Source of the DNA: Peptococcaceae bacterium BRH_c4a | GTDB taxonomy: Bacteria; Bacillota; Desulfotomaculia; Desulfotomaculales; Desulfocucumaceae | Direction of reading: 5' to 3' | Length of the DNA: 39,395 bases | Assembly: GCA_000961585.1 (NCBI GenBank) | Contig: LADN01000082.1 | Span: forward strand, 1 to 39,395 | Part shown: one piece after another, positions 33,862 through 39,395 of the stretch | Position numbering within the stretch: the first letter of the stretch is position 1 | Layout of the letters: the number at the start of each line of letters is the position of its first letter | Program-made: the position numbers and the translations under genes | The notes under the pieces: model-generated | What the model was told of the DNA's origin: nothing | The model's input: the letters and a program-made list of their open reading frames with translations, nothing else | Databases searched by the model: none

Positions 33862-34524
33862 CTATTCGCCTCCTTGTCCGGCAGCGGGTTTGGCTTCCGG
33901 CAATACTTCTCCTTTGTACATCCAAACTTTCACACCGATTTTTCCGTACGTTGTATTGGCCTCGGCAAACCCGTAATCAATATCCGCCCTCAGGGTGTGC
34001 AGGGGAACTTTGCCCTCACTGTACCATTCGGTACGGGCAATTTCAGCCCCGCCCAGCCTTCCGGCACAAGCCACCTTTATTCCCTTGGACCCCATCTTCA
34101 TGCTGCGGGAAACAACCTGTTTCATAGCCCTGCGGAAAGCAATCCTTTTTTCAATCTGGGCCGCAACATTCTCTGCCACCAGTTGTGCGTCTATTTCAGG
34201 AACCTTTATTTCCGCAATGTTAACATGAACCTGTTTCCCCGTGATCTTTTCCAAAGACCTGCGCATGTTTTCAACCTCTGTACCGCCGCGCCCAATTACT
34301 ATGCCGGGCTTTGCAGCGTGAATGGTTACCTTTACCCGGTTGGCCGCCCTCTCTATCTGTATCCGGGAAATGCCGGCCGCAAACAATTTTGCTTTAACAA
34401 ATTTGCGTAATTTAACGTCCTCATGAAGAAGGGGGGCAAAATCCTTTTTATTGGCGTACCACTTGCCTTCCCAATCCTTAATGATGCCTATACGCAAACC
34501 CTTTGGATTAACCTTCTGGCCCAC
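33862..34524 (-). CDS. rpsC: 30S ribosomal protein S3
   Basis: This 220-residue S3 begins [20 protein letters not shown] and has a KH domain with [20 protein letters not shown]. The C-terminal part includes the Arg-rich helicase region near the mRNA entry site. It lies 12 bp after rplV. Confidence 0.97.
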   Translation of the reverse strand: MGQKVNPKGLRIGIIKDWEGKWYANKKDFAPLLHEDVKLRKFVKAKLFAAGISRIQIERAANRVKVTIHAAKPGIVIGRGGTEVENMRRSLEKITGKQVHVNIAEIKVPEIDAQLVAENVAAQIEKRIAFRRAMKQVVSRSMKMGSKGIKVACAGRLGGAEIARTEWYSEGKVPLHTLRADIDYGFAEANTTYGKIGVKVWMYKGEVLPEAKPAAGQGGE

Positions 34525-34536
34525 ACTAGCCCTCCT

Positions 34537-34893
34537 TTATTTAACAGGTTTCTCCTTAACCACAACAGTTATATGACTTGTGCGCCTGCGCATTGTATCC
34601 GCCCGGCCCATAGCTCTGGGCTGAAAACGTTTTATAATGGGCCCCTGATCCACAAAGCACTCGGCAACGTAAAGGTTATCTTTGTTCATTTCGTAGTTAT
34701 GCTCGGCATTTGCTGCGGCCGACTGCACCACTTTGGAAATAGGCGCCGAAGCTCTTCTGGGAGTATATTTCAGAATTGCCAGAGCTTCCCGTATATCCTT
34801 GCCTCGAATAAGGTCCACCACCTCACGGACCTTTCTCGGGGAAATGCGGATGTATTTGGCAATAGCCCTTGCCTCTGAGTTGGTAGCTGCCAC
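34537..34893 (-). CDS. rplV: 50S ribosomal protein L22
   Basis: This 118-residue L22 has the start [20 protein letters not shown] and the beta-hairpin loop segment [20 protein letters not shown], which lines the exit tunnel. No macrolide-type changes are obvious in the loop. It lies between rpsS and rpsC. Confidence 0.97.
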   Translation of the reverse strand: MAATNSEARAIAKYIRISPRKVREVVDLIRGKDIREALAILKYTPRRASAPISKVVQSAAANAEHNYEMNKDNLYVAECFVDQGPIIKRFQPRAMGRADTMRRRTSHITVVVKEKPVK

Positions 34894-34916
34894 TGGTATA
34901 CCTCCTCATATAGTGC

Positions 34917-35201
34917 TTACTTCAATGATGACGACCTTTCGGTATGATGCCCGTGTCCTCTGAACATCCTGGTAGGCGCAAATTCTCCCAGTTTATGGCC
35001 CACCATGTCTTCGGTAACATATACCGGTATGTGTTTCCGACCGTCATGAACGGCCAGTGTATGGCCAATCATCTGGGGGAATATGGTTGAGCGGCGGGAC
35101 CATGTCTTGATTACCCGCTTGTCTCCTTTGTCGTTCATGGCTTCGATTCTTTCAATCAGTTTTTCATCGCAGTACGGCCCTTTTTTCAGGGAACGGCCCA
35201 T
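34917..35201 (-). CDS. rpsS: 30S ribosomal protein S19
   Basis: This 94-residue S19 begins [20 protein letters not shown] and has the conserved [20 protein letters not shown] and [12 protein letters not shown]. It lies in the head of the 30S subunit with S13. Confidence 0.97.
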   Translation of the reverse strand: MGRSLKKGPYCDEKLIERIEAMNDKGDKRVIKTWSRRSTIFPQMIGHTLAVHDGRKHIPVYVTEDMVGHKLGEFAPTRMFRGHGHHTERSSSLK

Positions 35202-35220
35202 GTGCTAGCCTCCTTCCTTG

Positions 35221-36045
35221 CTACTTGGTTCTCCGTTTGACAATCAGGCGGTCGCTGGGCTTCTTTTTCCTGGTACGGGCGCCCAGAGCCGGTTTGCCCC
35301 ACGGAGTTACAGGATTGCGGCCTATGGGTGAACGGCCTTCACCACCACCGTGCGGGTGGTCCACAGGGTTCATAACCACACCCCGTACTGTCGGCCTTTT
35401 GCCAGCCCAACGGTTCCGGCCGGCCTTACCCACCGTTATATTTTCATGATCTACATTACCTACCTGGCCAATGGTGGCCCTGCACTCCTGGAGCAGAAGC
35501 CTCATTTCTCCCGAAGGCATGCGAATATGAGCGTATTTACCTTCCTTGGCCATAAGCTGCGCCGAGGCTCCTGCCGACCTGACCAGTTGAGCGCCGCCCT
35601 TGGGATAGAGTTCGAGGTTATGAATCACTGTGCCCAGAGGGATGTTTTTAAGAGGCAGGCAATTCCCCACCTTGATATCCACACCCGGGCCGGAAACCAC
35701 TGTCATCCCAACTTCCAGCCCCACCGGAGCCACAATATACCTTTTCTCACCGTCCTGATAGTTTAACAGCGCAATCCTGGCCGATCTGTTCGGATCGTAC
35801 TCAATAGTCGCCACCTTGGCCGGAATGCCGTCCTTATTCCTTTTAAAATCTATCAAACGGTACTGTTTCTTGTGCCCACCGCCACGGTGCCTTACAGTTA
35901 CTCTCCCCTTGTTGTTACGGCCGGATTGTCTTTTCAATGGTTCCAGAAGTGATTTTTCCGGCTTATCTGTGGTAACTTCATCAAAGGTAGAGACAGTTAC
36001 AAACCTGCGACCAGGCGATGTGGGCTTGAATTTTTTTACTGCCAC
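35221..36045 (-). CDS. rplB: 50S ribosomal protein L2
   Basis: This 274-residue L2 supports subunit joining and peptidyl transfer. The C-terminal signature [20 protein letters not shown] contains the conserved His. The N-terminus [17 protein letters not shown] is typical. A TAGGAGG Shine-Dalgarno precedes the start, and a heptad inverted-repeat element sits 8 bp before that Shine-Dalgarno. Confidence 0.97.
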   Translation of the reverse strand: MAVKKFKPTSPGRRFVTVSTFDEVTTDKPEKSLLEPLKRQSGRNNKGRVTVRHRGGGHKKQYRLIDFKRNKDGIPAKVATIEYDPNRSARIALLNYQDGEKRYIVAPVGLEVGMTVVSGPGVDIKVGNCLPLKNIPLGTVIHNLELYPKGGAQLVRSAGASAQLMAKEGKYAHIRMPSGEMRLLLQECRATIGQVGNVDHENITVGKAGRNRWAGKRPTVRGVVMNPVDHPHGGGEGRSPIGRNPVTPWGKPALGARTRKKKPSDRLIVKRRTK

Positions 36046-36065
36046 CTGGTTTACCTCCTATTTCG

Positions 36066-36143
36066 GAAGTCGGAGGCCGGATGTCGGATGTCGGAATTTT
36101 GGGGTGCCTTTATTCTGACTTCTGACTTCTGACTTCTGACTTC
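36066..36143. repeat. 78-bp inverted heptad element between rplW and rplB
   Basis: The left arm 36066-36097 is GAAGTCG, GAGGCCG, GATGTCG, GATGTCG, GAAT. The right arm 36112-36143, read on minus, is four perfect GAAGTCA repeats plus GAAT. Both arms are exactly 32 nt with a 14-bp spacer. On the plus-strand RNA most differences between the arms are G-U pairs. The element starts 8 nt after the rplW stop. Confidence 0.88.
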
Positions 36144-36151
36144 TTACTTAT

Positions 36152-36439
36152 TTATACTCCTTCAAAAATCTCGATCTTGCCCTCTTTAAGGGTAACAATG
36201 GCCTTCTTATAAGCAGAGGTGCGGCCAATCCTGCCCCTTACCCTTTTCACTTTGCCCTTGTAGCGCAGGGTGTGAACTTTGTCAACCTTAACCTTGAAAA
36301 GCTCCTCAACCGCCCTTTTAATCTCTATCTTGTTGGAGTTTAAGTCCACTATGAAAGTGTACTTGTTCTCACCCACCAGATCCATGGACTTTTCGGTAAT
36401 CAACGGCTTTTTAAGGATGTCTCTGGGATTCTTAATCAC
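36152..36439 (-). CDS. rplW: 50S ribosomal protein L23
   Basis: This 95-residue L23 has the conserved [20 protein letters not shown] and [20 protein letters not shown]. It docks trigger factor and SRP at the tunnel exit. The GTG start overlaps the rplD stop by one base (TAGTG), so translation is coupled. Confidence 0.97.
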   Translation of the reverse strand: MIKNPRDILKKPLITEKSMDLVGENKYTFIVDLNSNKIEIKRAVEELFKVKVDKVHTLRYKGKVKRVRGRIGRTSAYKKAIVTLKEGKIEIFEGV

Positions 36440-37062
36440 TATGCCAGCACCTCCTCTACCCGGTTCACAGCATCCCTGGTGATAACCAGGGTCTGGTGAG
36501 CCAAAAGATCATAAACATTGAGATGACTGGCCGAGGTGGGTTTTACCCCCGGAATATTCCGGGCCGACCTGATAATATTGTCATTCTTATCCGCCGTTAC
36601 CACCAGAGCCTTGTTGCTTATCTTGAGATTATTCAATATCCTGACCATTTCCTTTGTTTTGGGCTGCTCCAGTTGAAGCAGATCTAAAACCACAATATTG
36701 CCGCTTTCAACCTTGGAAGAAAGGGCTGATTTCATAGCCAGGCGCCTTACCTTCTTGGGAAGCTTAATGCTGTAATCTCTCGGATGCGGACCGAAAACGA
36801 TACCGCCGCCCTTCCAGATTGGAGAACGTGTGCTTCCGTGCCTGGCCCTGCCGGTTCCTTTCTGCCGCCACGGCTTACGGCCCCCGCCTCGAACCTCGGC
36901 GCGGGTTTTGGTGTCATGGGTACCCTGTCTCTGATTAGCCAGGTAGGCCACCACGGCATCGTGCAGCACGGATTGGTGAACAGCAACGCCAAATACGTTG
37001 TCAGTAAGTTCTACTTCCCCCACCTGTTCCCCGTTGATGTTATATAACGCAACCTTCGGCAT
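36439..37062 (-). CDS. rplD: 50S ribosomal protein L4
   Basis: This 207-residue L4 has the tunnel loop with [20 protein letters not shown] and [20 protein letters not shown]. The frame extends 16 codons upstream, but ATG at 37062 (AAGGAGG upstream) gives the family start [15 protein letters not shown]. In E. coli L4 represses the S10 operon. Confidence 0.97.
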   Translation of the reverse strand: MPKVALYNINGEQVGEVELTDNVFGVAVHQSVLHDAVVAYLANQRQGTHDTKTRAEVRGGGRKPWRQKGTGRARHGSTRSPIWKGGGIVFGPHPRDYSIKLPKKVRRLAMKSALSSKVESGNIVVLDLLQLEQPKTKEMVRILNNLKISNKALVVTADKNDNIIRSARNIPGVKPTSASHLNVYDLLAHQTLVITRDAVNRVEEVLA

Positions 37063-37090
37063 TTTTTGTATCCTCCTTTCTGCACGCCCG

Positions 37091-37723
37091 CTATTTACCG
37101 ACCTTGACACTGTCTTTAATCATAATCAGCCCTCCGCGGGGCCCCGGAATAGCGCCCTTTATGGCCAGAAGGTTACGGTCGGCGTCAACCCTTACCACTT
37201 CCAGGTTTTGCACTGTAACCCGGGCGGCGCCCAAATGACCGGGAAGCTTACGCCCTTTATACACTCTGGCCGGGCCTTTGGCGCCAAGGGAACCGGGACG
37301 GCGGTGGTATTTGGATCCGTGAGCCATGGGTCCCCGGTGAAAGTTATGTCTCTTAATGGCGCCGGCAAAGCCTTTGCCCTTGGAGGTTCCCACTACGTCA
37401 ACCTTTTCCCCTGCACTGAACAGATCCGCCTTAATCTCCTGGCCCACCTGGTAACTGTCCCAATCATCAATCCTGAGTTCTTTAAGAAATCTCAGGGGCC
37501 TTACCCCTGCCTTGCTAAAATGGCCTTTGGCAGGTTTGTTAAACAGCCTCTCCCGCTTTTCCCCGAAGCCAACCTGGATTGCTCCGTAGCCATCCCTTTC
37601 CACAGTCTTTTTCAGAACCACGAAGCAGGGGCCGGTTTCAACAACGGTGACGGGCACTGCCAGACCTTCTTTGGTAAACACCTGGGTCATTCCCACTTTT
37701 TTCCCCAGTATTGCCTTTTTCAC
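37091..37723 (-). CDS. rplC: 50S ribosomal protein L3
   Basis: This 210-residue L3 begins [16 protein letters not shown] and has the conserved [20 protein letters not shown], then [15 protein letters not shown]. The frame extends to a GTG at 37735 that overlaps the Shine-Dalgarno, so GTG at 37723 is preferred. It lies between rpsJ and rplD. Confidence 0.96.
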   Translation of the reverse strand: MKKAILGKKVGMTQVFTKEGLAVPVTVVETGPCFVVLKKTVERDGYGAIQVGFGEKRERLFNKPAKGHFSKAGVRPLRFLKELRIDDWDSYQVGQEIKADLFSAGEKVDVVGTSKGKGFAGAIKRHNFHRGPMAHGSKYHRRPGSLGAKGPARVYKGRKLPGHLGAARVTVQNLEVVRVDADRNLLAIKGAIPGPRGGLIMIKDSVKVGK

Positions 37724-37809
37724 TTTTCTTAGCACCTCCAGTGCCGGCAGAAAACAAGAGGTTCACCTTCTCGATGTTCGATGAACTTAGTTTCCGCGCA
37801 AGCCTCAAA

Positions 37810-38118
37810 TTAAAGCTTTATTTCTATATCCACGCCAGCCGGCAAATCCAAGCGCATCAACGCATCCACAGTTTTTGGGGTGGGCTCGAGAATATCGATC
37901 AGGCGTTTATGCGTCCTCATTTCGAACTGTTCACGGGAATCCTTGTTCACATGAGGCGAACGAAGGATGGTAAATATATTCTTCTCTGTGGGCAGCGGAA
38001 TGGGTCCTGCCACCGAGGCTCCTGTCCTTTTTGCCGTGTCCACAATTTTTTGCGCCGACTGATCCAGCATGTGATGGTCGTAGGCCTTCAGCCGGATACG
38101 AATTTTTTGTCTTTTCAA
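37810..38118 (-). CDS. rpsJ: 30S ribosomal protein S10
   Basis: This 102-residue S10 (NusE) has [20 protein letters not shown] and the conserved [20 protein letters not shown]. It works in the 30S head and in NusB-dependent antitermination. First gene of the S10 operon here, 75 bp after tuf. Confidence 0.97.
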   Translation of the reverse strand: MKRQKIRIRLKAYDHHMLDQSAQKIVDTAKRTGASVAGPIPLPTEKNIFTILRSPHVNKDSREQFEMRTHKRLIDILEPTPKTVDALMRLDLPAGVDIEIKL

Positions 38119-38193
38119 CGGGCAGACCTCCTTTCGCCGGGCGAGCTCACATTTTCTAAGCTAAAAATATGCCCCTTCCGGTGATTATAAATA

Positions 38194-39395
38194 CTACTCT
38201 ATGACGGAGGTGACCACCCCGGCGCCCACGGTACGGCCGCCTTCACGGATGGCGAAGCGCAGTCCCTCTTCAATGGCGATGGGGGTAATCAGCTTGATAG
38301 TGATGCGAATGTTGTCTCCCGGCATGACCATTTCCACTCCCTCCGGAAGCTGGGCAACCCCGGTCACATCGGTGGTCCTGAAGTAAAACTGAGGCCGGTA
38401 ACCGTTGAAAAACGGTGTGTGCCTTCCGCCCTCTTCCTTGGACAGCACGTAAACCTCGGCGTTAAAGTTGGTATGCGGCTTAATGCTTCCGGGCTTGGCC
38501 AGAACCTGGCCCCGCTCTATCTCTTTGCGGTCTACCCCCCGCAGCAGGCAGCCTACGTTATCTCCGGCCTCACCGCGGTCCAGAAGCTTCCTGAACATCT
38601 CAACCCCGGTTACCACTGTCTTCCTGGGCTTATCCTGCAGCCCCACGATTTCCACTTCTTCTCCAACCTTAACCACTCCCCGCTCGATCCTGCCGGTGGC
38701 CACGGTGCCCCGCCCGGTTATGCTGAACACGTCTTCAACGGGCATCAAAAACGGCTTGTCTCTATCCCTCTCCGGGGTCGGCACATAGCTGTCCACCGCG
38801 TCCATCAGCTCCCATATGGACTTGCACCACTGGCATTCTCTCTTGCCGCAGCTGCATTCCAGGGCCTTTAGGGCAGAGCCTGTGATAATGGGCGTGTCGT
38901 CTCCGGGAAATTCGTACAGGCCCAATAGCTCCCGCACTTCCATGTCCACCAGTTCCAAAAGCTCGGGGTCATCCACCATGTCCGCCTTGTTCAGGTATAC
39001 CACGATGTACGGAACTCCCACCTGGCGGGCCAGCAGTATGTGCTCACGGGTCTGGGGCATGGGGCCGTCGGCGGCCGATACCACCAGTATTGCTCCGTCC
39101 ATTTGGGCCGCGCCGGTAATCATGTTCTTTACATAGTCGGCGTGCCCCGGGCAGTCCACATGGGCGTAGTGCCGGCTTTCGGTTTGATATTCCACGTGGG
39201 CGGTGTTGATGGTGATACCCCGCTCGCGCTCTTCAGGGGCGTTGTCGATTTCATCGTATTTCTTTATCGTTGCCCCTCCCACGGTGTGCAGCACCACTGT
39301 TATCGCTGCCGTAAGTGTTGTCTTGCCATGGTCGACGTGACCGATGGTTCCGATGTTTACGTGCGGTTTGTTACGCTCAAATTTGGCCTTACCCA
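38194..39395 (-). CDS. tuf: Elongation factor Tu (only the first base of the start codon is missing)
   Basis: The frame runs to the right edge, where TGGGTAAG completes an ATG whose A lies one base outside, giving 400 residues. G motifs are GHVDHGKTT (19-27), [12 protein letters not shown] and NKADM. The switch I region [15 protein letters not shown] and the C-terminal domain motif [20 protein letters not shown] are normal. A small Cys-rich insertion in the G domain ([12 protein letters not shown]181, C183, C188, C191) is unusual compared with E. coli or Bacillus EF-Tu. It delivers aminoacyl-tRNA to the ribosome. Confidence 0.98.
   Translation of the reverse strand, partial: GKAKFERNKPHVNIGTIGHVDHGKTTLTAAITVVLHTVGGATIKKYDEIDNAPEERERGITINTAHVEYQTESRHYAHVDCPGHADYVKNMITGAAQMDGAILVVSAADGPMPQTREHILLARQVGVPYIVVYLNKADMVDDPELLELVDMEVRELLGLYEFPGDDTPIITGSALKALECSCGKRECQWCKSIWELMDAVDSYVPTPERDRDKPFLMPVEDVFSITGRGTVATGRIERGVVKVGEEVEIVGLQDKPRKTVVTGVEMFRKLLDRGEAGDNVGCLLRGVDRKEIERGQVLAKPGSIKPHTNFNAEVYVLSKEEGGRHTPFFNGYRPQFYFRTTDVTGVAQLPEGVEMVMPGDNIRITIKLITPIAIEEGLRFAIREGGRTVGAGVVTSVIE

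Overview
The window looks like chromosome of an anaerobic, endospore-forming Firmicute of the Peptococcaceae type (Desulfotomaculum/Pelotomaculum-like). This is inferred from gene content and order: the S10-spc-alpha ribosomal superoperon runs into ecfA1-ecfA2-ecfT-truA-rplM-rpsI-cwlD as in spore formers, the germination amidase CwlD is present, and a selenocysteine formate dehydrogenase sits with NuoE/NuoF-type subunits, 5-formyl-THF cyclo-ligase, and a PaaK/ACT pair. Almost everything is on the minus strand; only the DUF2889-like gene and acuA (13.4-14.9 kb) are on plus.

Layout, left to right. 1-353: 5' part of a secreted or anchored protein. 0.5-6.7 kb: NAD-linked formate dehydrogenase operon, transcribed nuoE-like, nuoF-like, a nuoG-like electron-wire paralogue, then fdhA, which carries an in-frame UGA (Sec352) and a SECIS hairpin. 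6.8-9.3 kb: 5-FTHF cyclo-ligase, tandem-ACT protein and phenylacetate-CoA ligase. 9.35-12.8 kb: radical SAM/PDZ protein preceded by tandem DnaA-box 9-mers, tsaD, and a sirtuin. 12.9-14.9 kb: coiled-coil zinc-ribbon protein divergent from the DUF2889-like gene and acuA. 14.88-15.65 kb: a gene-free island of hairpins and repeats. 15.65-17.5 kb: coiled-coil protein, DUF523/TudS-like protein with a coupled 19-codon ORF, and a small carbohydrate-binding protein. 17.6-39.4 kb: cwlD, rpsI, rplM, truA, the ECF transporter module, then rplQ back through the alpha, spc and S10 operons to tuf, whose first base lies just outside the window.

How it works together: the FDH subunits should couple formate and CO2 to NAD(H), possibly with ferredoxin, feeding one-carbon metabolism together with the folate enzyme. 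AcuA and the sirtuin, 1.4 kb apart, could set and remove acetyl marks on acyl-CoA synthetases. The right half is translation, secretion and cofactor uptake.

The least explained signal is a set of period-7 repeat arrays in short intergenic gaps. Two loci have inverted arms of exactly four heptads plus GAAT (32 nt each). In five of the six loci the array begins within about 12 nt after a stop codon, including inside the ribosomal operon. A related repeat island after acuA contains a ~200-bp imperfect inverted repeat, followed by a shorter derivative of the same element.
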